From the NCBI RefSeq assembly GCF_048984525.1, contig NZ_JBMGJC010000011.1:62001-126000 (forward strand): DNA of 64,000 bases. Direction: 5' to 3'. This DNA is from Syntrophopropionicum propionicicum_A. Its GTDB lineage: Bacteria > Bacillota > Desulfotomaculia > Desulfotomaculales > Pelotomaculaceae. Below the pieces are notes generated by a model. It searched no databases, was not told the origin of the DNA, and saw only the letters and a list, made by a program, of their open reading frames with translations. Made by a program: the position numbers and the translations under genes. Numbering within the stretch: the first letter of the stretch is position 1; every line of letters starts with the position of its first letter. Positions 1 through 8,919 of the stretch are shown here, one piece after another.

Positions 1-9
1 GAATAGAAT

Positions 10-381
10 ATGGCACGTATTGCTGGCGTCGACTTGCCCAGAGATAAAAGGGTGGAGATAGCCCTGACCTATATTTTTGGCATTGGCAAGCCCACGTCCC
101 AACAGATCTTAACCCAGACCGGCGTTAACCCGGATACCAGGGTGAAGAACCTTACAGAGGAAGAAATAAACAGGTTGCGGGATGTTATTGAGAAGAACCT
201 TAAGGTAGAGGGAGATCTTCGCAGGGAAATCGCTCTAAATATCAAGCGACTAATCGAAATCGGCTGCTACCGGGGCCTGCGGCACCGCCGCGGTATGCCC
301 GTGCGCGGCCAGCGGACAAAAACCAATGCCAGAACCCGCAAAGGACCAAAGAAGACAGTCGGTGTCCGCAGAAAAAAATAA
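10..381 (+). CDS. rpsM: 30S ribosomal protein S13
   Basis: Small-subunit ribosomal protein in the head of the 30S particle; it contacts 16S rRNA, the P-site tRNA and the 50S subunit. The 123-residue product begins MARIAGVDLP, typical of S13, has the conserved central RRGMPVRGQRTKTNART segment (about residues 92-110) and the lysine-rich tail. Length matches the family. The ATG at 10 is the family start; its ribosome site would lie before the window. First gene of the alpha-type ribosomal operon continuing with S11, S4, RpoA and L17. Confidence 0.97.
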   Translation: MARIAGVDLPRDKRVEIALTYIFGIGKPTSQQILTQTGVNPDTRVKNLTEEEINRLRDVIEKNLKVEGDLRREIALNIKRLIEIGCYRGLRHRRGMPVRGQRTKTNARTRKGPKKTVGVRRKK

Positions 382-399
382 GTTAGAGGAGGTTGTTCA

Positions 400-789
400 A
401 TGGCGCGTCGCGTAGCCAGGACTAAAAAACGTGAACGCAAAAACATAGAAAATGGAATTGCTCACATCAAGTCCACTTTCAATAACACCGTAGTTACCAT
501 TACCGATACCAAAGGCAATACTCTTTCCTGGGCCAGCGCCGGTGGAGTAGGATTCAAGGGATCCAGAAAAAGCACCCCGTACGCCGCCCAGCAGGCAGCC
601 GAGAACGCTGCCAAGGAGGCCATGGAACACGGCCTGAAAGAAGTAGAAGTTATGGTCAAGGGGCCTGGAGCCGGCCGGGAAGCCGCCATTCGCTCCCTGC
701 AGGCAGCCGGCCTGGAAGTAAATATGATCAAAGACGTAACACCTATTCCTCATAACGGATGCCGGCCGCCCAAGCGCCGGAGAGTTTAA
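400..789 (+). CDS. rpsK: 30S ribosomal protein S11
   Basis: Platform protein of the 30S subunit that binds 16S rRNA near the mRNA exit site. The 129-residue protein has the family core (NTVVTITDTKGN near residue 30; GPGAGREAAIRSLQAAGLEV near 89-108) and the characteristic C-terminus PHNGCRPPKRRRV. A ribosome site (GAGGAGGTTG) sits just before the ATG. It lies 18 bases after rpsM and 15 before rpsD, so co-transcription is expected. Confidence 0.97.
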   Translation: MARRVARTKKRERKNIENGIAHIKSTFNNTVVTITDTKGNTLSWASAGGVGFKGSRKSTPYAAQQAAENAAKEAMEHGLKEVEVMVKGPGAGREAAIRSLQAAGLEVNMIKDVTPIPHNGCRPPKRRRV

Positions 790-804
790 GGAGGTGCACT
801 ATTT

Positions 805-1431
805 TTGGCAAAATATACAGGATCGGTCTGCCGGCTGTGCCGCCGGGAAGGCCTGAAGCTTTATCTAAAAGGAGACAGGTGCTTCGCTCCGAAATGCGCC
901 ATTGAGCGCCGGGCTTATCCTCCCGGACAGCATGGACAGGGGCGCAAAAAAGTTTCCGAGTACGGGCTGCAGCTGAGAGAAAAGCAAAAAGCCCGCAGGA
1001 TTTACGGCATTCTGGAAAACCAGTTCAGAAGGTACTTTGAAAAAGCTGAACGGCAGCCCGGTGTCACCGGCGAAAACCTGCTTCGCCTTCTGGAAAGGCG
1101 CCTGGACAACGTTATCTACCGCCTGGGACTGGGTTCATCGCGCAGTGAAGCCAGGCAGCTTGTCCGCCATGGCCACTTCATGGTGAACGGCCGTAAGGTG
1201 AACATCCCCTCTTACTTAATCAGGGTCGGCGATGTAATAACCGTCCGGGAAAAAAGCAAGGAATCACCCAAATTAAAGGAATTGTTGGAGCGAGCAGGCG
1301 ACCGTACGCCACCCGCATGGCTGGAACTAGAGGCTGAACAGGCCACGGCCAGAGTGGTGGATCTGCCAACGCGGGATCAGATCGATGCCACGGTGCAGGA
1401 GCACCTGATCGTAGAGCTGTACTCCAGATAG
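805..1431 (+). CDS. rpsD: 30S ribosomal protein S4
   Basis: Primary 16S rRNA-binding protein of the 30S body; in many bacteria it also represses its own operon. The 208-residue protein has an N-terminal zinc-type cysteine cluster (C9, C12, C26, C31), then the S4 RNA-binding domain (about 95-160, with the SRSEARQLVRHGHF segment). The start is TTG, chosen because AAGGAGGTG lies about nine bases upstream and no better start exists. Its place between rpsK and rpoA is the arrangement of many Clostridia; Bacillus subtilis keeps rpsD elsewhere. Confidence 0.96.
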   Translation: MAKYTGSVCRLCRREGLKLYLKGDRCFAPKCAIERRAYPPGQHGQGRKKVSEYGLQLREKQKARRIYGILENQFRRYFEKAERQPGVTGENLLRLLERRLDNVIYRLGLGSSRSEARQLVRHGHFMVNGRKVNIPSYLIRVGDVITVREKSKESPKLKELLERAGDRTPPAWLELEAEQATARVVDLPTRDQIDATVQEHLIVELYSR

Positions 1432-1433
1432 GA

Positions 1434-1468
1434 TTTTGGTTGTTGGTTGTTGGTTGTTGGTTGTTGGA
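1434..1468. repeat. 7-bp tandem repeat between rpsD and rpoA
   Basis: About four and a half direct copies of a TTGTTGG-type heptamer lie just after the rpsD stop. The G/T asymmetry is strong, so the transcript would carry a GU-rich tract. It lies inside a 124-base gap that holds no gene; the rest of the gap ends in the AGGAGGG ribosome site of rpoA. Slipped-strand copy-number variation is possible; no function is evident. Confidence 0.7.
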
Positions 1469-1555
1469 TTGATTGCCGGATATCGCTGCGGTGGTTTCCG
1501 TTTATACCAGCCGCTGACCGCTGATTGCCAGGCACCATCTTAGGAGGGAACCTTA

Positions 1556-2503
1556 ATGCTCGAAATCGAGAAACCAAAAATTGAAATCGTTGAAATGAAC
1601 GAAGATAATACCTATGGGAAATTTGTGGTGGAACCTCTGGAAAGGGGTTACGGAATTACCCTGGGTAATTCTCTGCGCCGTATCCTGCTTTCTTCTCTGC
1701 CCGGCGCGGCGGTAACATCCGTTAAGATAGACGGTGTGCTGCACGAGTTTTCAACCATACCCGGTGTTGTCGAGGATGTCACAGACATCATTTTAAACCT
1801 TAAAAGCCTTTGTTTAAAGATCTACGGGGAAGACGAGAAGATACTGAGGATTGAAGCGATAACCGAGGGTGAAATAACGGCGGGTGACATCATCCACGAC
1901 GCGGATGTCGAAATCCTTAACCCGGAGCTCGTTATCGCCACCCTGTCCGAGAACTCCAGGCTGGTCATGGAGATAACAGTATCAAAGGGACGGGGCTATG
2001 TCACTGCCGAGCGCAACAAAAAGGGCGACCATATCATAGGGGTTATACCGATTGACTCGGCCTTCACACCGGTGAAAAAAGTAAATTACACCGTGGAAAA
2101 CACCAGGGTCGGCCAGATTACCGACTATGATAAACTGTCCCTTGAAGTATGGACCAACGGCAGCATCAGGCCTGATGAGGCTACAAGCCTCTCAGCTAAA
2201 ATATTGAACGACCACCTGCGCCTTTTCATCGGACTTACCGAAAGCGTAAGCGACGTTGAGATTATGGTGGAAAAGGAAGAGGAGCAAAAAGACAAGCTCC
2301 TGGAAATGACAATTGAGGAACTGGACCTTTCAGTGCGTTCATATAACTGCCTGAAACGGGCCGGAATAAATACTGTAGAGGAACTAATCCAGCGCAACGA
2401 AGAAGACATGATGAAAGTAAGGAACCTGGGGAAAAAATCCCTGGAAGAAGTCATTAACAAGCTGGAAGAACTGGGCCTCTCGCTGAGGAAGGACGACGAG
2501 TAA
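1556..2503 (+). CDS. rpoA: DNA-directed RNA polymerase subunit alpha
   Basis: Alpha subunit of RNA polymerase: the N-terminal domain dimerises and nucleates assembly of beta and beta', the C-terminal domain binds UP elements and activators. The 315-residue length is normal. N-terminal domain about 1-230 (with the GYGITLGNSLRRILLSSLPG assembly segment near 31-50), flexible acidic linker about 230-245, and C-terminal helix-hairpin-helix domain with LDLSVRSYNCLKRAGINTVEEL and RNLGKKSLEEV. AGGAGGGAACC precedes the ATG. Second half of the S13-S11-S4-alpha-L17 cluster. Confidence 0.98.
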   Translation: MLEIEKPKIEIVEMNEDNTYGKFVVEPLERGYGITLGNSLRRILLSSLPGAAVTSVKIDGVLHEFSTIPGVVEDVTDIILNLKSLCLKIYGEDEKILRIEAITEGEITAGDIIHDADVEILNPELVIATLSENSRLVMEITVSKGRGYVTAERNKKGDHIIGVIPIDSAFTPVKKVNYTVENTRVGQITDYDKLSLEVWTNGSIRPDEATSLSAKILNDHLRLFIGLTESVSDVEIMVEKEEEQKDKLLEMTIEELDLSVRSYNCLKRAGINTVEELIQRNEEDMMKVRNLGKKSLEEVINKLEELGLSLRKDDE

Positions 2504-2514
2504 GGGAGGGCTTT

Positions 2515-2859
2515 TTGAAAGTGGGATACCAGAAATTAGGTATTAATACAGGCCACCGCAAGGCCATGCTCCGCAACCTGGTCACATCCCTCTTCCGGGA
2601 TGAACGGATCAATACAACTGAAACTAGGGCCAAGGAAGTAAAAAGCATTGCCGAAAAGCTGGTCACGACCGCCAAACAGGGAGATCTCGCGGCCCGCCGC
2701 CAGGCGCTTGCTTATTTGTACGAAGAAGAAGTAGTCAAAAAGCTATTCGATACAATTGCGCCGAAGTATGCCGACCGTTCCGGCGGTTATACCCGTTTAA
2801 TCAAGGTAGGCCACCGCCGTGGCGATGCCGCGGAAATGGTGATTTTGGAATTAGTGTAG
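2515..2859 (+). CDS. rplQ: 50S ribosomal protein L17
   Basis: Large-subunit protein near the exit of the polypeptide tunnel. The 114-residue protein has the family opening (GYQKLGINTGHRKAMLRNL) and the conserved TTETRAKEVKSIAEKL segment, ending RRGDAAEMVILEL. The start is either TTG at 2515 (about six bases after GGGAGGG) or GTG at 2521; both are plausible. It follows rpoA by 11 bases and closes the ribosomal part of the operon before the ECF transporter genes. Confidence 0.96.
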   Translation: MKVGYQKLGINTGHRKAMLRNLVTSLFRDERINTTETRAKEVKSIAEKLVTTAKQGDLAARRQALAYLYEEEVVKKLFDTIAPKYADRSGGYTRLIKVGHRRGDAAEMVILELV

Positions 2860-2894
2860 AGAGATCTTAATTGGGGCGTGGGATGTGAGATAAG

Positions 2895-3821
2895 ATGACG
2901 GTGTCTAATGTTGCAGGATATGTAAGGGGCGGCCCGGAATCAAAAGACTCGCAGCTCACGGCCCATGACAGGGAAGAAATATTTATTGAAGTCAAAGATC
3001 TCACCTATACGTACAACCACGGCAAATCCGGCGAGCACATGGCTCTGTCCGGCGTAAACCTCAATGTTAAAGCGGGAGAGTTTATCGCGGTCGTCGGTCC
3101 CAACGGGTCGGGCAAGTCCACTCTGGCCAGGCATTTTAACGCCATGTTAAAGCCGTCGGCCGGCCATGTTATTGTCGGCGGGATGGACACCGCGGCTCCG
3201 GAAAATGTTTGGGAGATACGACGCCGGGTGGGCATGGTTTTTCAAAACCCTGACAACCAGATTGTGAGTTCTCTTGTTGAGGAAGACGCCGCTTTCGGCG
3301 CTGAAAACCTGGGCCTGCCTTCTGAAGAAGTACAGAAGAGGGTGGAAGAGACCCTGCGTTTGACCGGCCTGTCTCAATACGCAAGACATGCCCCCCACCT
3401 GCTTTCAGGCGGGCAGAAGCAAAAACTGGCTATTGCCGGTGTGCTGGTCATGCGTCCCTCGTGCCTGGTCCTGGACGAGCCCAGCTCCATGCTCGACCCC
3501 GTGGGGCGGGCTGAGCTGATGAAAACGCTGATCAGCCTGAACCGGGCCATGAAAGTAACTGTGGTACTGGTTACCCACTTCATGGAGGAAGCAGTTTTGG
3601 CGGACAGGGTCGTTATATTGTCGGACGGCAGAGTTGCGCTGTCTGGTCCGCCCGCAAGTGTATTTGCAGAGGTTGAACTATTGGAAGGCCTTGGACTGAA
3701 GCTCCCGGCGGCGGCTGAAATAGCGCACAATTTGAGAAAGCGGGGTTTTTCGCTGCCCGCGGGAATCCTTACTATTGATGATATGGTCTCTTATTTAAAG
3801 AACAGTTTCAGCCCTGGATAG
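2895..3821 (+). CDS. ecfA1: ECF transporter ATPase EcfA1
   Basis: One of the two ATP-binding subunits of the energy-coupling factor module that powers uptake of vitamins or metal ions through exchangeable S components. Walker A GPNGSGKST (68-76), Q-loop VFQNPDNQ (115-122), signature LSGGQ (170-174), Walker B LVLDEP (191-196) and switch histidine H228 are all present. At 308 residues it is slightly long, with about 28 extra N-terminal residues; an internal start is possible. Lies 35 bases after rplQ, the usual Firmicute position, followed by the paralogue and the EcfT membrane subunit. Confidence 0.93.
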   Translation: MTVSNVAGYVRGGPESKDSQLTAHDREEIFIEVKDLTYTYNHGKSGEHMALSGVNLNVKAGEFIAVVGPNGSGKSTLARHFNAMLKPSAGHVIVGGMDTAAPENVWEIRRRVGMVFQNPDNQIVSSLVEEDAAFGAENLGLPSEEVQKRVEETLRLTGLSQYARHAPHLLSGGQKQKLAIAGVLVMRPSCLVLDEPSSMLDPVGRAELMKTLISLNRAMKVTVVLVTHFMEEAVLADRVVILSDGRVALSGPPASVFAEVELLEGLGLKLPAAAEIAHNLRKRGFSLPAGILTIDDMVSYLKNSFSPG

Positions 3822-3861
3822 TTTAAGGGGGAACCCTGACTTATGGAAGGGGGCGCCTCTT

Positions 3862-4725
3862 ATTTCACCGATTATTGAGATTGAAAATCTAACACATATA
3901 TACTCGACAGGTACGCCGTTCCAGGTTACTTCCTTAGACAGTATTTCCCTGGATATAGAAAAGGGCGTTTTTTTCGCAATTATCGGCTCCACCGGTTCCG
4001 GCAAATCAACCCTGGTCCGGCATTTTAACGGGCTCCTGACACCCACCGGCGGAAAGGTGCGGGTATGCGGGATCGACACTTCGGACAAAAAGCGGCGGAG
4101 AGACCTCTGGCGCAGCGTGGGGCTGGTTTTTCAGCAGCCTGAACAGCAGCTCTTTGAAGAAACGGTTTTTAGTGACGTTGCCTTTGGGCCCAGGAATATG
4201 GGCCTCGCCGAGGATGAGGTAACTGAGCGCGTGCATGAGGCGCTGCGGCTGGTTGGGATTGACCCGCTCGCAGCAGGCAGGATGTCGCCGTTTCGCCTGA
4301 GCGGGGGCATGCGCAGAAAAGCTGCTATCGCCGGAGTCCTGGCGCTGAAGCCGGAAGTGCTGGTCCTGGACGAGCCCACCTCGGGCCTCGACCCGCAGGG
4401 AAGGCGGCAGCTGATGGATCATGTCGAGGAGTTCCGGCGCCGGGAAGGCGCTACCATTATCCTGGTTACACACGACATGGAAGAAGTGGCTCTTATGGCA
4501 GAACGTGTGGGGGTGCTCGACAGGGGCCGGCTTGTTATGGAAGGCAAACCACGGGAGATTTTCAACCGGGCGGCGGAATTGACTGCGATAGGGCTGGACG
4601 TGCCCGCCCCGGCCCGGCTGATGCACAAGCTCCGGTCGCTGGGCAAAGCGGTCCGTACCGACGTGCTGACTGCCGCCGAGGCTGAGGATGAAATTGCCGG
4701 CCTGCTGGGAGAAGCGCCGTGTTAG
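3862..4725 (+). CDS. ecfA2: ECF transporter ATPase EcfA2
   Basis: Second, non-identical ATPase of the ECF module. In-frame coding similarity runs upstream of the first ATG (4057): the frame gives SPIIEIENLTHIYSTGTPF before the Walker A STGSGKST (about 3988-4011), so starting at 4057 would delete the P-loop. The start is unresolved: ATT at 3862 has GGAAGGGGG about eight bases upstream, and the frame has no ATG, GTG or TTG there. Q-loop VFQQPEQQ, signature LSGGM, Walker B LVLDEP and the VTHDM switch follow. It overlaps ecfT by 7 bases. Confidence 0.88.
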   Translation: MSPIIEIENLTHIYSTGTPFQVTSLDSISLDIEKGVFFAIIGSTGSGKSTLVRHFNGLLTPTGGKVRVCGIDTSDKKRRRDLWRSVGLVFQQPEQQLFEETVFSDVAFGPRNMGLAEDEVTERVHEALRLVGIDPLAAGRMSPFRLSGGMRRKAAIAGVLALKPEVLVLDEPTSGLDPQGRRQLMDHVEEFRRREGATIILVTHDMEEVALMAERVGVLDRGRLVMEGKPREIFNRAAELTAIGLDVPAPARLMHKLRSLGKAVRTDVLTAAEAEDEIAGLLGEAPC

Positions 4726-5516
4726 GCGGCATTCCTTTAGGCCAGTATATCCCCGGAGATTCGCCGCTGCACCGCCTGGACCCCAGGACCAAGGTAATCG
4801 GTGTCCTGGCTGCCGCCGCGACGATCCTGGCCGCCTCCAACTGGCAGGGCTTCGTACTGGCCGCGCTGCTGGCTCTGGTAGCTTTATCGGCCTCGAAGCT
4901 GCCTCCGGGTATCTTATTAGGAAGCCTCAAATCGCTCTGGATACTTCTAGCCATTACTTTTCTGCTCCAGGCCTTTTTAACGCCCGGGACAGCACTGGCC
5001 GGACTGGGGCCGCTGAGGATTTCACGGGAGGGCGCCGTCGCCGGCGGCGAGATGGCCCTGCGCCTGTCGCTGCTGATTTTGACAGCCTTTCTGCCGACAC
5101 TGACGACCCCTCCGATCAAGCTTACGGCAGGGCTGGAAAGCATAATATCTCCCTTAAAGCGGCTGGGAGTGCCGGCGCATGAAATAGCCATGATGATGAC
5201 CCTGGCCCTGCGCTTTATACCTACCCTGCTGCAGGAGGCAGAGGTTGTGGTCAGCGCCCAGCGGTCGAGGGGAGCGGGTTTTACCACCGGCAGCCCGGCC
5301 AAATGGGCAAAGAGCCTGCTTCCGCTATTCGTTCCACTCTTTGCGGGTTCGCTGCGGCGGGCGGACGACCTGGCGGTCGCCATGGAAGCCCGCTGTTACC
5401 GGGGCGGCGCCAACCGGACCAGGATGCGGACGCTGAAATTCAGCGCCCCGGATTACGCGGTAATCGGCGTGTCGCTGGCCGTGCTGGCAGCGGCTGTTGC
5501 ATTGCGGTATTTATAA
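4719..5516 (+). CDS. ecfT: ECF transporter transmembrane subunit EcfT
   Basis: Membrane scaffold of the energy-coupling factor transporter; it links the two ATPases to the substrate-binding S component. The 265-residue protein has several hydrophobic helices (about 25-60, 70-100, 110-130, 240-262) and the two cytoplasmic coupling motifs of the family, SRG in the AQRSRGAGF segment (about 184-186) and ARCYRG (about 226-231). The start is GTG, overlapping ecfA2. No S component lies next to it, which fits a group II (shared) ECF module. Confidence 0.93.
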   Translation: MLGGIPLGQYIPGDSPLHRLDPRTKVIGVLAAAATILAASNWQGFVLAALLALVALSASKLPPGILLGSLKSLWILLAITFLLQAFLTPGTALAGLGPLRISREGAVAGGEMALRLSLLILTAFLPTLTTPPIKLTAGLESIISPLKRLGVPAHEIAMMMTLALRFIPTLLQEAEVVVSAQRSRGAGFTTGSPAKWAKSLLPLFVPLFAGSLRRADDLAVAMEARCYRGGANRTRMRTLKFSAPDYAVIGVSLAVLAAAVALRYL

Positions 5517-5520
5517 ATAA

Positions 5521-5735
5521 GTATCACAGGATTAACAAATATATATCACAGGGTTAACAAGATTTTAAAGATTTACAAGATTTATATTAAATTTAAGGAT
5601 TCAAAAGGTATAATAAGTATTTTAATTAAATAATTCCTATTCTTCAATCCTGTTAATCTTGATAATCTTGTAAATCTTGTGAAATAAATATTTTATATCT
5701 TGAAATAATCTTATAATCTTGTGAAAACGTTTGAT
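5521..5735. repeat. AT-rich intergenic inverted repeat
   Basis: The 233-base gap between ecfT and truA holds an imperfect long inverted repeat. A perfect 14-base core, AGATTTACAAGATT at 5569-5582, is matched by its reverse complement at 5664-5677, and each arm is extended by further copies of ATCTTGT/ACAAGAT-like words and of ATCACAGG-TTAAC (5523, 5546). No reading frame is convincing here. It resembles a degenerate extragenic repeat or small non-autonomous element. Confidence 0.6.
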
Positions 5736-5749
5736 TACTTGAGGGCTTC

Positions 5750-6514
5750 ATGGCTAACATAAAGGTTACCATAGCTTATGACGGCACAAATTATCACGGT
5801 TTTCAGGAACAGCGCGGCACAGGCTTCCTGACTGTCCAGGGGGTTTTTGAAGAAAGTCTGTCCAGGCTGGCTAAAAGAGAAATCAGGGTTATTGGAGCGG
5901 GCAGGACGGACGCTGGGGTGCACGCCCGCGGACAAGTGGTTAATTTTGCATCCGGCGATCTGCGAATTCCCCCGGAGAGGCTCGCATACGCCCTGAACAG
6001 CATGCTTCCGACGGATATTGTCGCCCTGGAGGCGGCAGAAGCACCGGACTCGTTTCATTCGCGTTTTTCGGCGGCGTCCAAGACCTACCGGTATGTTATT
6101 AATAACGGGAAAAAGCCTTCTCCTTTTCTCAGGCTATACAGCTATCATATTCCCCGCGACCTGGATACGGAGGCTATGCAAGAAGGTGCGCGGCACCTGG
6201 TGGGGAAGCAGGATTTCAGCGCTTTCAGGGCGCTGGGGACGCCGGTTAAAACCACTGTGCGAAACCTCTTCGGGATACAGGTGAGCAGGGAAAGTGAACT
6301 GGTTTATATTGATATACGGGCGGATGGATTTTTATATCACATGGCCCGGATGATTACCGGGACGCTGATCCGGGTTGGCCTGGGCAAGCTTGGTCCGCGG
6401 GATGTGGCGGACATCCTGGCCAGCCGCGACAGTCTGAAAGGGGGGCCGGCAGCTCCGGCGCGAGGGTTGTTTTTGGAAAGAGTAGAATACCCGGACAATA
6501 CCTTGGATTGTTAG
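5750..6514 (+). CDS. truA: tRNA pseudouridine(38-40) synthase
   Basis: Converts uridines 38-40 of the tRNA anticodon stem to pseudouridine. The 254-residue protein has the catalytic motif GRTDAGVHA (51-59, nucleophile D54), and the C-terminal FLYHMARMITGTLIRVGLGK segment of the family. The ATG follows GAGGGCTTC. In many Firmicutes truA follows ecfT and precedes rplM-rpsI; here the latter pair is absent and secG comes next. Confidence 0.96.
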   Translation: MANIKVTIAYDGTNYHGFQEQRGTGFLTVQGVFEESLSRLAKREIRVIGAGRTDAGVHARGQVVNFASGDLRIPPERLAYALNSMLPTDIVALEAAEAPDSFHSRFSAASKTYRYVINNGKKPSPFLRLYSYHIPRDLDTEAMQEGARHLVGKQDFSAFRALGTPVKTTVRNLFGIQVSRESELVYIDIRADGFLYHMARMITGTLIRVGLGKLGPRDVADILASRDSLKGGPAAPARGLFLERVEYPDNTLDC

Positions 6515-6575
6515 ATTTTTCACATTATGATATAATATTTTCTGGTATTTTTCCAATGTTAAGGAGGGGACCCTA

Positions 6576-6809
6576 GTGGACGTTCTTAAAATTGTAGTGA
6601 CTGTTATTCAAGTGCTTCTTTCTATAGCCCTTATTGCCGCAGTTGTCCTTCAGTCGGGCAGGAGCGCCGGCCTCTCCGGAGTTATTTCCGGCGGAGCGGA
6701 GACACTGTTTGGCAAGAAAAAGGGATTGGACGAGCTTCTGGGCAAGGTCACTGTCGTAGTAGCCGTTTTATTCGGAGCTCTATGTCTGTTATTAGTAATA
6801 TGGGAGTAA
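6576..6809 (+). CDS. secG: Protein translocase subunit SecG
   Basis: Small auxiliary subunit of the SecYEG channel that assists SecA-driven protein export. The 77-residue product has two membrane helices (about 4-24 and 55-75) flanking the family loop with SGRSAGLSG (about 27-35) and a conserved GGAETLFGKKKG stretch. The GTG start lies behind AGGAGGGGACCCTA. Usually secG is followed by rnr and smpB; here hppA and two other genes intervene. Confidence 0.93.
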   Translation: MDVLKIVVTVIQVLLSIALIAAVVLQSGRSAGLSGVISGGAETLFGKKKGLDELLGKVTVVVAVLFGALCLLLVIWE

Positions 6810-6837
6810 AAGTTTTTAACGAGGAGGAAATGAACCA

Positions 6838-8913
6838 GTGCAGGAATCAATGACACTAGCGGCAATCGGAGCAGTTGTCGGGGCGGTAGCCCTGCTCTTC
6901 GCTCTTGTGACTTTTGCCAGCATTCTCAAAGAGTCCATGGGCACGCCAAAGATGAAGGAAATTTCCGAGGCTGTCCAGGAAGGCGCCATGGCTTACCTGA
7001 ACCGTCAGTATAAAACGTTAATTCCTTTCACCATTGTTATCGCTATTTTACTGGTCCTGGTACTGCCGCGGCTGGACCCGCGCGTGCAGGGCGGCGCCCT
7101 CGCCGTATCATTCCTGGTAGGCGCGATCAGCTCGGCTATCGCCGGATACATAGGCATGAACAGCACCACCAAGTCCAATGCCCGCACGGCTGAAGCCGCC
7201 CGGAGCGTAGGCCTGGGCAAGGCGCTTAAGGTATCTTTCCGCGCCGGCGCGGTTATGGGCCTTTCCGTGGCGGGACTCGGCCTGCTGGGAGTTTCAGTAT
7301 TATTTTTGATTTATAAAGACCCCGTGGTCATCAACAGCTTTGCTTTCGGCGCCAGTGCCATCGCTTTCTTCGCCAGGGTCGGCGGCGGTATCTACACCAA
7401 GGCCGCTGATGTGGGCGCAGACCTGGTCGGCAAGGTCGAGGCGGGCATCCCCGAGGACGACCCGCGCAACCCGGCCACCATCGCCGACAACGTGGGCGAC
7501 AACGTGGGCGACACCGCCGGCATGGGCGCCGACCTGTTTGAGTCATACGCGGCCACGACAATCGCGGCCATGATTATCGGCAACACGATTTTTGGAGTAA
7601 AAGGAGCGCTCTTCCCGCTGGTGGTCGGCGCTATCGGTATTATCGCTTCAATAGTGGGCACCTTCTTTGTCCGCACCGGTGAGGGCGGCAACCCGCAGGC
7701 GGCGCTTAATGTGGGCCTGTGGTCAACCAACGTGATGACAGCAATAGGCGTCTATTTCCTGGCCAGCTGGACTTTCGGCAGCGAGGGATTGGGCATTTTC
7801 CTGGCCGTCGTCGCCGGACTGATCGTCAACGTGGCCATCGGCGCCCTGACCGAGTACTATACCGCCAACAATAAACCCCCCTGCCTGCGGATCGCCGAGG
7901 CCTCCAAGACCGGCCCGGCTACGAACGTCATCCACGGCCTGGCAGTGGGCATGGAGTCTGTGTTTTTCCCGATGGTGTTCTTTGCCGCGGCCATCTACTT
8001 CGCCTTCTGGGTAGCCGGATGGATTGTGCCGGGCCACGCCATTTATGGCATCGCCATGGCGGCCATGGGCATGCTCTCTACCGCTGGTATAGTGGTGGCT
8101 ATGGACTCCTTCGGACCTGTCGCCGACAACGCCGGCGGGATTGCCGAGATGGCCGAGCTGCCGCCTGAAGTCCGACAAATAACCGACAAGCTCGACGCGG
8201 TAGGCAACACCACTGCGGCTATTGCCAAAGGTTTTGCTATCGGGTCTGCCGCGCTGACCGCGCTGGCGCTGTTTCAGGCCTTTGCCGATGAAATAGTGAG
8301 GAACCCCAAACTGCAGCACCTGCTTACAAACGGAAAACTGGTAATTAACCTGAACGATCCCACGGTCCTGGTGGGACTCCTGATTGGCGCCTCGATTCCT
8401 TTCGTAATCGGTTCTTCCACCATGCGCGCCGTGGGTGACGCGGCTTTCGGCATGGTAAACGAAGTGCGCCGCCAGTTCCGTGAAATCAAAGGTATTATGG
8501 ACGGAACAGCAAAACCGGATTACGCCCGCTGCGTCAACATTGCCACCGGCGCCGCGATCCAAAAAATGATCTTCCCGGGCCTTGTGGCTGTTGCTATGCC
8601 CCTGATTGTGGGATTTGGCCTGGGCGCCCTGGCACTGGCCGGTTACCTGGCCGGCCTTACGGCGACAGGCGTCCTGATGGCCCTGTTCCTGTCTAACGCC
8701 GGTGGCGCATGGGACAACGCCAAGAAGTGGATTGAAGCAGGTAACCTGGGCGGCAAAAAGATCGACGGGCAGCCAAACCCGGTGCACCAGGCAGCGGTTA
8801 TCGGCGACACTGTCGGTGACCCCTGCAAGGACACATCCGGTCCGGCTATGAACCCCCTGATCAAAGTCGCCGGCACCATTTCGCTGATTATCGGCTCGGT
8901 CCTGTTCCACTAG
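6838..8913 (+). CDS. hppA: Membrane ion-translocating pyrophosphatase, K+-dependent type
   Basis: Integral membrane enzyme that hydrolyses pyrophosphate and pumps H+ and/or Na+ outwards, saving energy in anaerobes. The 691-residue protein has about 16 hydrophobic segments, the catalytic DDPRNPATIADNVGDNVGD motif (about 207-225) and a second acidic motif GDTVGDPCKDTSGPA near the C-terminus. Residue 460, in GNTTAA (456-461), is alanine, the signature of K+-stimulated enzymes (lysine in K+-independent ones). H+ versus Na+ specificity is not judged. GTG start behind GAGGAGGAAATG; a terminator follows. Confidence 0.95.
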   Translation: MQESMTLAAIGAVVGAVALLFALVTFASILKESMGTPKMKEISEAVQEGAMAYLNRQYKTLIPFTIVIAILLVLVLPRLDPRVQGGALAVSFLVGAISSAIAGYIGMNSTTKSNARTAEAARSVGLGKALKVSFRAGAVMGLSVAGLGLLGVSVLFLIYKDPVVINSFAFGASAIAFFARVGGGIYTKAADVGADLVGKVEAGIPEDDPRNPATIADNVGDNVGDTAGMGADLFESYAATTIAAMIIGNTIFGVKGALFPLVVGAIGIIASIVGTFFVRTGEGGNPQAALNVGLWSTNVMTAIGVYFLASWTFGSEGLGIFLAVVAGLIVNVAIGALTEYYTANNKPPCLRIAEASKTGPATNVIHGLAVGMESVFFPMVFFAAAIYFAFWVAGWIVPGHAIYGIAMAAMGMLSTAGIVVAMDSFGPVADNAGGIAEMAELPPEVRQITDKLDAVGNTTAAIAKGFAIGSAALTALALFQAFADEIVRNPKLQHLLTNGKLVINLNDPTVLVGLLIGASIPFVIGSSTMRAVGDAAFGMVNEVRRQFREIKGIMDGTAKPDYARCVNIATGAAIQKMIFPGLVAVAMPLIVGFGLGALALAGYLAGLTATGVLMALFLSNAGGAWDNAKKWIEAGNLGGKKIDGQPNPVHQAAVIGDTVGDPCKDTSGPAMNPLIKVAGTISLIIGSVLFH

Positions 8914-8919
8914 GATAAT

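Noticed and set aside
4562..5383. 273-codon open frame antisense to ecfA2/ecfT
   Set aside because: Lies across two well-supported genes; Ser/Arg/Pro-rich composition typical of a shadow frame.
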